This document shows, in pieces, positions 25,577-34,418 of a stretch of 64,000 bases of DNA (positions are counted from its first letter, which is position 1; each line of letters begins with the position of its first letter). The translations under genes and the position numbers were made by a program. The notes beneath the pieces are model-generated. The model made no database searches. It saw only the letters and a program-made list of their open reading frames with translations, and was not told where the DNA came from. This DNA is from Nitrospirales bacterium (lineage in GTDB: Bacteria > Nitrospirota > Nitrospiria > Nitrospirales > UBA8639): contig JAJEJG010000006.1 of the NCBI GenBank assembly GCA_022828225.1, positions 124,001 through 188,000 on the forward strand, in the 5' to 3' direction.

Positions 25577-27529
25577 ATGGCAAAGAAACCGACATTCTGG
25601 GACAAGTTCAAAAGACGCGCTTCGCCCAAAAAGCGACGGAAAGGCAAACGTCCGGATACGTTTGAACTGGAAGCTTCCCAGGGACGAAAAGTGCACCTGA
25701 CCGACGTGTGCTTACGAGACGGACATCAATCGTTGCTGGCGACGCGTATGCGTACGGAAGACCTGATTCCGACGGCGGCGCAACTGGACGCGATCGGGTT
25801 CTGGTCCCTGGAAGTCTGGGGGGGGGCCACGTTCGACGCCTGCCTGCGTTTTCTGAAAGAGGATCCATGGGAACGCTTGAAAGCCTTCCGACAGGCGGCG
25901 CCCAACACCAGACTGCAAATGCTGCTGCGCGGGCAAAACCTGGTGGGCTACCGCCATTACGCCGACGACGTCCTCGAACAGTTCATCGTCAAATCCGCGG
26001 AACACGGCATCGACGTGTTCCGCATTTTTGACGCCTTGAACGACATTCGAAATCTCAAATCGGCCATCAGGGTGGTACGGCAATGCAACAAACACGTACA
26101 GGCCACGATTTGCTATACGGTCAGCCCTGTGCACAGCCTGCATCACTTCGTGGAACAAGCCAAGCGACTCGAAGATCTGGGCACCGACAGTATCTGCATC
26201 AAGGATATGGCCGGTCTCTTGCCGCCCTTCGAAGCCTACGCGCTCATCAAACGATTGAAGGAGGCGGTTCGGGTTCCCATCCATCTGCATACGCACTATA
26301 CGTCGGGCATGGCCTCGATGTCGTCACTCATGGCTATCCTCGGAGGGCTCGACGTTCTGGATACGGCCCTGTCTCCGCTTTCGGGAGGCACGTCCCATCC
26401 GCCCACGGAAACCTTTATCGCGGCCTTGAAAAAGACCCCGTACGACACGGGGTTGGATCTATCGCAATTCGGGCCCATCACGGCGCAACTGCGGGAGGCA
26501 AGAAAGAAATATCACCAATTTGAAAGCGATTTCACGGGTGTCGATACGGACGTCCTGTCGTCGCAGGTACCGGGCGGCATGATTTCGAACCTGGCATCTC
26601 AACTGGCCGAGCAAAACGCCATCGAGAAAATGAAAGAAGTGCTGGAAGAAATCCCGCGAGTTCGCAAAGATATGGGCTATCCCCCATTGGTGACCCCCAC
26701 AAGTCAGATCGTCGGCACGCAGGCCACGCTGAACGTCATGACCGGCGAGCGGTATAAAGTCATCACCAATGAAGCCAAAAATTACTTTTTGGGACTCTAC
26801 GGCGAACCACCGGGTTCTCTGGACTCGACCACGCGACAAAAAGCCATTGCCGACAGTAGCCCCATATCGAACAGGCCGGCAGATAACCTTGATCCCGAAT
26901 TGGAAGCAGCCGCGAAAGAGTTGAGCGAACATGACGTATCGATAGAAGACGTGTTGTCGTATACCTTGTTCCCTTCCGTGGCGTTACAGTTCATCCACGA
27001 ACGGGCAAGCGGACAGTTACGACCGGAACCCCTTGAACCAATGCCTGAAGGAAAAGGGGGCAGTGGACAACAAGGGCTTCATCTTGCGCCTATCGAATTT
27101 AACGTGACCCTTCACGGCGAATCGTATCACGTGCGGATCTCAGGCTCGGGACGGACAGTCGACGGAAAGAAACCCTACTATATCAAAGTCGATGACAAAC
27201 TCGAGGAAATCTACCTGGAACCCCTGCAAGAAGTGTTGGCAAGCGGACCCGAGACGCCCGTATCAACGGACACGGCAACCGACTCCACAAAAGGAGAACG
27301 CCCCAAACCGAGCGGGCCGGGAGACGTGACCACTCCCATGCCGGGGCGCGTCGTGAAAGTCCTCGTTGCCGAGGGCGCAAAGGTCAATGCCGAAGATGCG
27401 GTGATCGTGATTGAAGCGATGAAAATGGAAAACCGGGTCACCGCGCCCATTGAAGGGACGGTGAAGGCCATCTACGTCAACGAAGGCGACGCCGTCAATT
27501 GCGATGAGACCCTGATTCGTCTCGAATAA
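25577..27529 (+). CDS. pycB: Pyruvate carboxylase subunit B (carboxyltransferase plus biotin carrier)
   Basis: 650 residues. The N-terminal TIM-barrel carboxyltransferase shows VCLRDGHQSLLATRMRTEDL, ICIKDMAGLLPP and HLHTHYTSG, with metal-binding Asp, Lys and His residues. A conserved carboxylase domain follows. The last 75 residues are a biotinyl domain with K616 in EAMKMEN. An internal run Pro-Ser-Gly-Pro-rich (about 555-580) is a linker. It also resembles the alpha subunit of oxaloacetate decarboxylase, but no beta or gamma subunit is present and pycA is adjacent. A nine-G run at 25818-25826 lies within codons for WGGA. Confidence 0.9.
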   Translation: MAKKPTFWDKFKRRASPKKRRKGKRPDTFELEASQGRKVHLTDVCLRDGHQSLLATRMRTEDLIPTAAQLDAIGFWSLEVWGGATFDACLRFLKEDPWERLKAFRQAAPNTRLQMLLRGQNLVGYRHYADDVLEQFIVKSAEHGIDVFRIFDALNDIRNLKSAIRVVRQCNKHVQATICYTVSPVHSLHHFVEQAKRLEDLGTDSICIKDMAGLLPPFEAYALIKRLKEAVRVPIHLHTHYTSGMASMSSLMAILGGLDVLDTALSPLSGGTSHPPTETFIAALKKTPYDTGLDLSQFGPITAQLREARKKYHQFESDFTGVDTDVLSSQVPGGMISNLASQLAEQNAIEKMKEVLEEIPRVRKDMGYPPLVTPTSQIVGTQATLNVMTGERYKVITNEAKNYFLGLYGEPPGSLDSTTRQKAIADSSPISNRPADNLDPELEAAAKELSEHDVSIEDVLSYTLFPSVALQFIHERASGQLRPEPLEPMPEGKGGSGQQGLHLAPIEFNVTLHGESYHVRISGSGRTVDGKKPYYIKVDDKLEEIYLEPLQEVLASGPETPVSTDTATDSTKGERPKPSGPGDVTTPMPGRVVKVLVAEGAKVNAEDAVIVIEAMKMENRVTAPIEGTVKAIYVNEGDAVNCDETLIRLE

Positions 27530-27556
27530 GCGGGGCACAGCGATTGCTGGCCCCGC
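27530..27556 (+). terminator. Strong hairpin after pycB
   Basis: Directly after the pycB stop, GCGGGGC (27530-27536) pairs with GCCCCGC (27550-27556), and the loop contains a further CAGC/GCTG pairing around GATT. No T run follows, so it may be a weak or Rho-assisted terminator or an mRNA-stabilising structure between pycB and the hydrolase gene. Confidence 0.55.
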
Positions 27557-27592
27557 CATTCATGTTCTCTGCCGTCATGTTAGCCTGTTGTT

Positions 27593-28486
27593 GTGACGAC
27601 CTCGTCTCCTTTCCGCATCCCCTCCCGCGTTGACCTGCTGCACCGGCACGCTGTTCATACCACAACAATAGACGGACATCGCATGGCCTACCTGGACAAC
27701 GGGGATGGACCGCCCGTCATCCTGATCCATGGGTTGGGAGGCTCCATGTGGCATTGGGAACACCAACAAGCCGCACTTGCCCGGTCATACCGGACCATTA
27801 CGCCTGATTTGTTGGGGTCCGGGCTGTCCGAGAAACCTGAACGCCCGTACACTCCAACGTTTCTCCTCGATACCCTCCGTACGTTCATGGATAACCTCAA
27901 CATTCAAAAAGCCTCATTAATCGGCAGTTCCATGGGAGCCGGCATCGCAATGGGGATGAGTCTGAAGTTTCCGGCCCGCGTCACGAAACTCGTCCTGATC
28001 GGCGGATTTCCTTCCGGCATTCTGGACAATCTGCAATCGTCGAGAACCGGGCGGTTCATCACGCATAGACCGGCACTTTGGTTGTCAAAACTAGGGAGTC
28101 GGATAACCGGCCGATGGTCCATCAAACTCATTCTGCAAGAAATCATTCACGACCATGCCCGGCTTTCTCCGATGGTGGTGGAACGGGCACAGCATCTCCT
28201 CAGTCAACGGGGATTCTTCCATGCCATTTATTCACAACTGGATCAAATCCCGGAATGGGAAACGACGTTCGCTCCGCGACTCACGGAAATTTCCCACTCC
28301 ACGCTCATTCTGTGGGGCGCCCATGACAAAATCTTTTCCCCTTCGATAGGGCAAAACCTGCAAACGACTATTCCAAACAGTTCGTTCCTCCTGGCGCCGA
28401 ATTCCGGACATCTCCCCCAATGGGAAGACCCCGGGTTCGTGAACCCCGCCATCCTGCAATTCCTGGAATCCGGACCCGCCCGTTGA
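27593..28486 (+). CDS. Alpha/beta-hydrolase
   Basis: 297 residues with a GTG start at 27593; an inner ATG at 27683 would remove part of the first strand. The fold markers are complete: oxyanion-hole HGLGG, nucleophile elbow GSSMGAG, acid in LWGAHDKIFSP and catalytic His in NSGHLPQWEDP. The cap region (about 150-215) is helical. Substrate is unknown; similar proteins are esterases, MhpC-like C-C hydrolases or epoxide-hydrolase relatives. Confidence 0.82.
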   Translation: MTTSSPFRIPSRVDLLHRHAVHTTTIDGHRMAYLDNGDGPPVILIHGLGGSMWHWEHQQAALARSYRTITPDLLGSGLSEKPERPYTPTFLLDTLRTFMDNLNIQKASLIGSSMGAGIAMGMSLKFPARVTKLVLIGGFPSGILDNLQSSRTGRFITHRPALWLSKLGSRITGRWSIKLILQEIIHDHARLSPMVVERAQHLLSQRGFFHAIYSQLDQIPEWETTFAPRLTEISHSTLILWGAHDKIFSPSIGQNLQTTIPNSSFLLAPNSGHLPQWEDPGFVNPAILQFLESGPAR

Positions 28487-28642
28487 ATGAGCGTCACGCA
28501 TTTCGACAGTCCTGGCGCAACCCGGCAGAAACCTCATCCAACCGACTCGCCGAATGGGGACAAAATTTTGCCTCCCTATGCTCAATCGAGTACACTTTTG
28601 CCGATGCGGCTATTTTTCTGAATCCATGACGGGAACTGATTC

Positions 28643-29311
28643 GTGAGTTTTACGGAACGTTTGCACAAGGTGGCGAAACCGATTTGGGACGCGCAATTCA
28701 AGCATCCTTTCGTAAAGGCCCTTGGCAAAGGCACGCTCCCTCAACGCAAGTTCCGGTACTATATCCTGCAGGATGCCCGGTATCTCGAAGAACTCGCTCG
28801 CATCTTCGCCCTGGGCGCGCAAAAGGCCCAGGACCCCGATACAGCGCTTCGCTTTGCCAAACTCGTTGAAGAAACCATCGTCGTCGAACGCGGGTTGCAC
28901 GAAACCTACGGCAAGCAATGGAAGCTGACAGCCGCGGACATGCGAAACACGCCGCTCGCTCCCACGAATTACGCCTACTGCCGGCACATGCGAAGCACGG
29001 CCCAGACCGGCACCCTGGCCGAACTCACGGTCGTGGCCCTTCCCTGTGCATGGATCTATTGTGTGGTGGGCCAACACCTGTTACGAAAGGGGCCACCCTC
29101 ATCCAAGCATCCCTATCGGGATTGGTTGCTGCTATACGGCTCGCCGGAATTCGCCGAAGTCACCCGATGGATGCGCGCATTGGTTGATAAGGAAGCCAAA
29201 CGGGCCGGTAAAGCCGAAAAGGAGCGGATGAGTGAAGCATTCCTGACCAGTTCACGCTATGAATGGATGTTTTGGGACATGGCGTGGCGTGAAGAACAAT
29301 GGCCGGTCTGA
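28643..29311 (+). CDS. tenA: TenA/thiaminase II family aminopyrimidine hydrolase
   Basis: 222 residues with GTG start. The family's active-site residues are recognisable: Asp in LQDARYLEELA, Cys135 in VALPCAWIY (same number as the catalytic Cys in Bacillus TenA), and Glu in the C-terminal FWDMAWREEQW. TenA salvages pyrimidine from degraded thiamin. Other thiamin-related genes in the window are thiE (40969-41619), thiI (32168-33397) and a thiS-like carrier, but they are not in one operon and no TPP riboswitch was seen in front. Confidence 0.88.
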   Translation: MSFTERLHKVAKPIWDAQFKHPFVKALGKGTLPQRKFRYYILQDARYLEELARIFALGAQKAQDPDTALRFAKLVEETIVVERGLHETYGKQWKLTAADMRNTPLAPTNYAYCRHMRSTAQTGTLAELTVVALPCAWIYCVVGQHLLRKGPPSSKHPYRDWLLLYGSPEFAEVTRWMRALVDKEAKRAGKAEKERMSEAFLTSSRYEWMFWDMAWREEQWPV

Positions 29312-29330
29312 CCAAACAGGATTGTCGAAC

Positions 29331-29396
29331 CTCTACCTCCCCTCGCCCCTCCTCACCCTTCGACTTCGCTCAGGGCAGGCAAAGGAGGGGAATAAG
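29331..29396 (+). repeat. Repeat family B half-element with nested family C repeat
   Basis: CTCTACCTCCCCT and CCCCTCCT (to 29353) continue in AAAGGAGGGGAATA (from 29381), the same hairpin arm as in the B element at 44081. The loop of that hairpin is replaced by 27 bp (29354-29380) containing CCTTCGACTTCGCTCAGGG, a family C repeat. So one short repeat has landed in another. Confidence 0.7.
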
Positions 29397-29402
29397 AGAG
29401 GG

Positions 29403-30422
29403 CTACTCCCGCACCGGACCAAAGGCGCCAAGGTATGGAAACCCACCGACGTTCAGCAGTGGGGAGTCGGCCTGCAATCGATAATCCCCACGGTCCGGCG
29501 CGACAAACTTGGGAGAAACATCGACGTCCGAAAAAACCCGGGACTCGGAAGACGCGGTTTGGCCATCGACCTGATACTTCACGTCAATTTGATGTAATCC
29601 GTTATGCGCGATGTCCACCTCGTGCTTGACTGACCACTCAATGCCCACTCGGGCCCGGTCAATAATATTACCGGCAACCCTGCCCGTTGCGTCATCCTGA
29701 AACTTGACGCCGCCCCGATTCCCGACAAGGGTGTTCTGAATCAACGTGGCGTCGCCTTGATCGGCCACGAGAACGGCTTCAAACAAGCTTCGCGTAATGA
29801 CGTTCCGTTCCAAGTGCACGATCGACGTTCCCCCGACCGACACGCCATGGTCATTATCGTGAATCAGGTTGCCGATCAGCATGGCTTGCGAATCCGCAAA
29901 CGCGATACCCGTGGTTTCGCTGCCGCCTATCACGCAATCCTCAATATGCACGTTTTGGACTTGTTGCCCAAAGACGAAGCCATTGACTTTCAGATTCTTG
30001 AGGGTCACGCCTGAACCATTGAAAATGCCGACGCCCAACCCGCCGTGTTGTTGAACGGTCAATCCGCGAATTTCCACGTTCGTGGCCCCATAAGGCCATT
30101 TTCCGATATGCAGCGTACCGACCCGTTTCAGACCCGCGAGAAAGACTTCTTCCTGACCTTCGCCAATGACCTTCAGCCCTTCTTTGCTGTGGACCGTGAC
30201 GTCCTCGGCATAGCGCCCGGCCTTGATGAAGACGGTATCCCCATCCTGCGCTTGATCGATGGCTTCTTGAATCGACGTGAAGTGTCCGGACCCGTCCAAG
30301 GCCACGTTCCAGATTGATCCTTCACGAGATTTGCCCTGCTCTTGAGCGACCGATACGTTCACCCCGCATAAGGCAAACAACGCAACAACGGCGAAAATGA
30401 CTCTCACTCGAAACGTCGTCAT
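29403..30422 (-). CDS. Secreted right-handed parallel beta-helix protein (NosD/pectate lyase-like)
   Basis: 339 residues from the ATG at 30422, which follows AAGGAG and begins a signal peptide (FRVRVIFAVVALFALCGVNVSVAQ). The mature protein has repeating short strands with Asn, Gly and hydrophobic residues (DGDTVFIKAGRYAEDVTVHS, NVEIRGLTVQQ, VHIEDCVIGGSETTG, NLIHDNDHGVSVGG), the pattern of PbH1 repeats. The first part resembles DUF1565-like starts of carbohydrate-active beta-helices. Catalytic residues cannot be assigned. It may bind or cleave polysaccharide in the periplasm or outside. Confidence 0.82.
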   Translation of the reverse strand: MTTFRVRVIFAVVALFALCGVNVSVAQEQGKSREGSIWNVALDGSGHFTSIQEAIDQAQDGDTVFIKAGRYAEDVTVHSKEGLKVIGEGQEEVFLAGLKRVGTLHIGKWPYGATNVEIRGLTVQQHGGLGVGIFNGSGVTLKNLKVNGFVFGQQVQNVHIEDCVIGGSETTGIAFADSQAMLIGNLIHDNDHGVSVGGTSIVHLERNVITRSLFEAVLVADQGDATLIQNTLVGNRGGVKFQDDATGRVAGNIIDRARVGIEWSVKHEVDIAHNGLHQIDVKYQVDGQTASSESRVFSDVDVSPKFVAPDRGDYRLQADSPLLNVGGFPYLGAFGPVRE

Positions 30423-30577
30423 CAAGTCCGACTCCTTAATGTGAATCGCATTGCCTCTATTTCCGTTTGTGTCATATCCGGATCCGTTATTGGACGCATA
30501 GCGGGCATACAGGAACGGAGTTTTCCCGGTCAAGCGACTTTCGGAGACCGGAAAAATCTCCTATACTAGAATTTACC

Positions 30578-31216
30578 ATGATATTGGTAGGTATCACGGG
30601 GGGGCTCGCTTCGGGAAAAACAACGGTAGCAGGCCTGTTTCAGGAATGCGGCGCGTTCGTGATTCAAGCCGACCAATTGGCCCGCACCGTGGTGGAACCG
30701 GGCAAAACGGCCTGGAAAGAGATTGTCAAAACCTTCGGATCCCGAATCCTGCAAGCCGACCGCACGTTGGACCGGACCGCCTTGGCCAATCTGGTTTTTC
30801 AGCATCCCCGGAAACTGTCGGTCCTGCATTACATCGTGCATCCTCGCGTGGCACGCGAACAGGTCCGGCAAACCAACGCCGTCGCTAGGCAACATCCGAA
30901 TGCCGTGATCATTTACGATGCGGCGCTCTTGATCGAAGCGCGGGCACATGAACGCATGGATCGGATCATCCTGGTGACCGCGAACCAGCCCATACAAATT
31001 CAACGAGCCCGGCAACGGGATGGCCTCACGAAACGAGAAGCATTGGCTCGCATTCGCGCGCAACTGCCCTTGCGTACCAAACGTCGTTTCGCGGATTATA
31101 TCCTGAACGGCACGTTGCCAATTGCCCGGCTTCGGCCGCAGGTGCGCCAACTCTATCAGGAATTCCTTCAAGAAGCGGCCATGCCGCAACGACCACGTAA
31201 ACCGCGTCATGCCTGA
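30578..31216 (+). CDS. coaE: Dephospho-CoA kinase
   Basis: 212 residues from the ATG at 30578, which places the P-loop GGLASGKTT at residues 7-15 as in the family; the longer upstream frame is not coding. YDAALLIEA and VTANQPIQIQRARQRDGLTKREALARI are the usual substrate and lid regions. It phosphorylates the ribose 3' hydroxyl of dephospho-CoA, the last step of CoA synthesis. trxB follows at 34 bp. Confidence 0.95.
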   Translation: MILVGITGGLASGKTTVAGLFQECGAFVIQADQLARTVVEPGKTAWKEIVKTFGSRILQADRTLDRTALANLVFQHPRKLSVLHYIVHPRVAREQVRQTNAVARQHPNAVIIYDAALLIEARAHERMDRIILVTANQPIQIQRARQRDGLTKREALARIRAQLPLRTKRRFADYILNGTLPIARLRPQVRQLYQEFLQEAAMPQRPRKPRHA

Positions 31217-31250
31217 CCATTTTCACATTTCGCACGAAGGATAGAACGAC

Positions 31251-32168
31251 ATGCACAACGTTGTCATTATCGGATCGGGTCCCGCCGGACTCACGGCCGC
31301 CATTTACACGGCTCGGGCCAATCTTTCGCCGCTCATGATTGAAGGCTCTCAAGCCGGCGGGCAACTCACGTTGACGACCGACGTGGAAAACTTTCCCGGT
31401 TTTCCCCAGGGCATTATGGGGCCGCAACTCATTCAGGACATGCGGGCCCAGGCGGAACGTTTCGGCACGGCATTTCAGACAGCCGACGTCACCAAGGTCG
31501 ACCTCAACCGCAGACCTTTTGCCGTCACGATCAACGACGAAGAAACCGTGCAGGCCCGATCGTTGATTATCTCCACCGGCGCGTCGGCCAACCTTTTGGG
31601 CTTGGATTCGGAAAGTCGCCTCCTTGGCCACGGGGTCTCGACGTGCGCCACCTGTGACGGGTTTTTCTTCCGGGGCCAACCTATTGTCGTCATCGGAGGC
31701 GGCGACAGCGCGATGGAAGAAGCCACGTTCCTGACGAAATTCGCCTCCCACGTGACCATCGTTCATCGCCGGGACAAACTTCGCGCGTCCAAGATCATGC
31801 AGGACAAGGCCATGAAGAACGACAAGATTTCGTTCCGCTGGAATTCCGTGGTGGAAGAAGTCCTGGGTGACGACGTGGTCACGGGAATTCGCCTTCGGGA
31901 CGCCGTCGCCAATGACACGGCGATGCTGGATTGCAAGGGCGTATTCGTGGCCATCGGGCATACGCCGAACACCCAACTTTTCAGGGGGCAAATCGACACG
32001 GATGCCAACGGCTACATTCAAACCACGCACGGGACGGCAACGAACGTACCCGGAGTGTTCGCTGCCGGCGACGTACAGGATCCTCACTATCGACAGGCGA
32101 TCACGGCGGCCGGTACCGGCTGCATGGCCGCGATGGACGCCGAACGGTTTCTGGAGGCTGAAGGGTAA
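31251..32168 (+). CDS. trxB: Thioredoxin reductase
   Basis: 305 residues. FAD site [20 protein letters not shown], redox pair C132/C135 in [16 protein letters not shown] site [12 protein letters not shown] and the C-terminal [25 protein letters not shown] are all complete. It transfers electrons from NADPH to thioredoxin. Its stop shares one base with the thiI start (TAATG), which may couple their translation. ThiI also needs a reduced cysteine persulfide system, so the pairing may be meaningful. Confidence 0.95.
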   Translation: MHNVVIIGSGPAGLTAAIYTARANLSPLMIEGSQAGGQLTLTTDVENFPGFPQGIMGPQLIQDMRAQAERFGTAFQTADVTKVDLNRRPFAVTINDEETVQARSLIISTGASANLLGLDSESRLLGHGVSTCATCDGFFFRGQPIVVIGGGDSAMEEATFLTKFASHVTIVHRRDKLRASKIMQDKAMKNDKISFRWNSVVEEVLGDDVVTGIRLRDAVANDTAMLDCKGVFVAIGHTPNTQLFRGQIDTDANGYIQTTHGTATNVPGVFAAGDVQDPHYRQAITAAGTGCMAAMDAERFLEAEG

Positions 32169-33397
32169 TGCCCTATGCCCTGGTCCACTATCACGAGTTG
32201 GCGCTCAAGGGTCGCAACCGCGGGTTTTTTGAACAACGACTGATTCAACATCTCGGCAATTCTCTCAAAAAAACGAACGTCACCGAAATCAAATCTCTCT
32301 CCGGTCGTATCCGGATCACCTTCACGGACGAATCTTCTTGGGAGGAGGTGCAGGATCGCATCCGCCATACGTTCGGGGTGGCGAATTATTCTCTGGCCCA
32401 TTCCCTGCCGATCGACTACGAAGCGCCGGATATCACGCCGCTTTGCAAGGCGATTGAAAGCGCCCTCCGATCGATCACGTTTGAAACCTTTCGCGTCACG
32501 ACCAAACGCGCGGACAAACGATTTACCAAGACCTCCGTTGAACTGAACCGCGACATAGGCGCCCACGTGTGCGCCGCGACCGGAAAACGAGTGCGGCTGA
32601 ACGGAGCCGACGTCAACGTGGTCGTGGAAATCGTCGATCACACCGCGTACTTTTCGCTCGTCAAATACACGGGGCCGGGAGGACTCCCCACGGGCATCAG
32701 TCGCAACGTCCTCTGCCTCATCTCGGGCGGCATCGATTCGCCGGTCGCCGCCTACCGGATGATGAAACGGGGCTGCAAGGTCGTCTTCGTTCATTTCCAC
32801 GGCCGGCCCTATCTCTCACGAACCTCCGAAGAAAAAGTCCGAGACCTCGTCTCCCTGCTCACACGCTATCAACTGGCAACCCGCCTCTATCTCGTTCCCT
32901 TCGGAGAAATTCAACGACAAATCGTACTCGGCTCACCCGCTCCGATCCGCGTGGTCCTGTACCGCCGAATGATGATGCGCATTGCAGAGCAACTGGCCGA
33001 AAAAGAACACTGCTGGGGCTTGGTTACCGGCGACAGCCTGGGACAAGTTGCGTCCCAAACCGCAGAAAACCTTCAAATCGTGAGCCAGGTGGCGCACCTG
33101 CCTATTCTTCGTCCGTTAATCGGGATGGACAAAATAGAAATCACGAATGAAGCCGAGCGAATCGGAACCTTTGAAACCTCCATCGAACCGGACCAGGATT
33201 GCTGCACGTTGTTCGTCCCACCCCATCCGAATACGCGCTGCCGGCCCAACATCATTCAACAAGCTGAAACCGCACTACCGATCCAAGACATGGTCCATGC
33301 AGGGATCGAAACCGCCGAACTTGCCGAATTGTCTTTTCATGCCAAACCGTCGAGCACAGCCCACTTCGTTGACAAGCCTTCGACCCGGTCTATATAG
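32168..33397 (+). CDS. thiI: tRNA 4-thiouridine synthase ThiI (no rhodanese domain)
   Basis: 409 residues. An N-terminal ferredoxin-like plus THUMP region (LVHYHELALKGRNRGFFEQRL...) is followed by the PP-loop ATP pyrophosphatase (CLISGGIDSPVAAYRMM) and a VTGDSLGQVASQTAENL segment. The length fits the Bacillus/archaeal-type protein that lacks the C-terminal rhodanese domain of E. coli ThiI. The sulfur therefore has to come from a separate desulfurase. It makes s4U in tRNA and in some organisms supplies sulfur for thiazole. Confidence 0.93.
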   Translation: MPYALVHYHELALKGRNRGFFEQRLIQHLGNSLKKTNVTEIKSLSGRIRITFTDESSWEEVQDRIRHTFGVANYSLAHSLPIDYEAPDITPLCKAIESALRSITFETFRVTTKRADKRFTKTSVELNRDIGAHVCAATGKRVRLNGADVNVVVEIVDHTAYFSLVKYTGPGGLPTGISRNVLCLISGGIDSPVAAYRMMKRGCKVVFVHFHGRPYLSRTSEEKVRDLVSLLTRYQLATRLYLVPFGEIQRQIVLGSPAPIRVVLYRRMMMRIAEQLAEKEHCWGLVTGDSLGQVASQTAENLQIVSQVAHLPILRPLIGMDKIEITNEAERIGTFETSIEPDQDCCTLFVPPHPNTRCRPNIIQQAETALPIQDMVHAGIETAELAELSFHAKPSSTAHFVDKPSTRSI

Positions 33398-33409
33398 TCC
33401 TGGCAGTTT

Positions 33410-33530
33410 CTACCCCACCTGCCCTCCCCTTACAAAGGGGAGGAAGCAGATGGGCATGCCTAGCTTCCCTTGGGATGTCATTCACATGATATTCCCCCTC
33501 CTTTGTAAGGAGGGGTGAGGGGAGGTAGAG
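33410..33530 (+). repeat. Repeat family B, full element (121 bp)
   Basis: Left arm CTACCCCACCT plus hairpin CTCCCCTTACAAAGGGGAG. Central CAGATGGGCATGCC, then a right hairpin CCCCTCCTTTGTAAGGAGGGG and GAGGGGAGGTAGAG. It is inverted relative to the copy at 44081-44206, with which it shares the central CAGATGG-CATGCC. It sits between thiI and the dienelactone-hydrolase-like gene. Confidence 0.85.
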
Positions 33531-33562
33531 GATTACAGCAGAACCCGACAATACCTCTCATC

Positions 33563-34378
33563 ATGTCAGAAAACGTCACACCGTATACGGCACAGCAAAT
33601 CGGGTACAGAGCCGTCCGCTTTTCCAGCAAGGGTATTTTCGATACCCATAAAGACAAGATGGTTGACCCCTATTCCGCCACCAAGATCCCCAAAGAGCAT
33701 CAGGTTCAAGGCTTTCAATTTTGGCCTCAGGAAAAAGGAAAATACTCGTCTCTTATCCTGCTTCATGACAAATGGGGATTGACGCCGGACGCGAAAGACC
33801 TGGCCATCCGACTCGCCTGCGAGGGATACATGGTCATGCTTCCGAACGTGTATGGCCGTCAGGGCGGCATGGTCACGGCCAACGCCGAAGTGGCCGACGC
33901 TCTCGCGGAAAGAATCGACCTGCCGACGGCCTTGCAGGACATCAATGCCTCATGCGAATTCTTGAATGCGAATCTCTCCGAAGACCCGAACCTGGACCTG
34001 ACGGTGCGGAACGCGCATGCTGCGGTCGGATTGGGCCTGGGTGGCACCTTGGCCATCCTCTTTGCCCTCAAACGAAAACGGTTACGCGCCGCCGTCTCCT
34101 TCTACGGAAAACTTCCCGACCCGCTGGATTCGATCAAGAACATGTATTGCCCGCTCCTGTACCATGCGGCTGAAACAGACAATGCCGCGACATCCGAAGA
34201 ACTGACACAAATGACGCAAGTCGCACAGGAGTCGGGAAAAACCGTGGAAATACGTCAATATCCGGACACCAGCATCGGATTTTGCGACCAGGTACAGCCC
34301 GACCGCTACAATGAAACCTCGGCCAAGCAAGCTTGGGACGACACCATCGCGTTTCTCAAGAAGCAATTGCCCGTGTAA
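33563..34378 (+). CDS. Dienelactone hydrolase-fold protein lacking catalytic residues
   Basis: 271 residues from the ATG at 33563; the open frame runs back into repeat B and is not coding there. The fold pattern of dienelactone hydrolase is clear: SLILLHDKWGLTPDAKDLAIRLACEGYMVMLPNVYG, then ITxxx-type strands and a C-terminal AWDDTIAFLKKQL. The nucleophile elbow, usually GxCxGG, is GLGLGG here, so Cys is replaced by Gly. The usual GHGF near the end is SIGF, so His is also gone. I infer a non-catalytic member with a binding or scaffold role, or one with a different chemistry. Confidence 0.78.
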   Translation: MSENVTPYTAQQIGYRAVRFSSKGIFDTHKDKMVDPYSATKIPKEHQVQGFQFWPQEKGKYSSLILLHDKWGLTPDAKDLAIRLACEGYMVMLPNVYGRQGGMVTANAEVADALAERIDLPTALQDINASCEFLNANLSEDPNLDLTVRNAHAAVGLGLGGTLAILFALKRKRLRAAVSFYGKLPDPLDSIKNMYCPLLYHAAETDNAATSEELTQMTQVAQESGKTVEIRQYPDTSIGFCDQVQPDRYNETSAKQAWDDTIAFLKKQLPV

Positions 34379-34418
34379 CGCTTCTCAGGGCTCAATCGAA
34401 GCCAAGCACACCTTGAAG

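Noticed and set aside
28487-28642. TPP riboswitch upstream of tenA (also considered before thiS and thiE)
   Set aside because: I see no THI-box core such as CTGAGA with the matching ACC-region; the gaps before thiS and thiE are too short.
31026-32087. 353-codon minus-strand frame
   Set aside because: Antisense shadow of trxB, which has complete FAD, NADPH and CxxC motifs.
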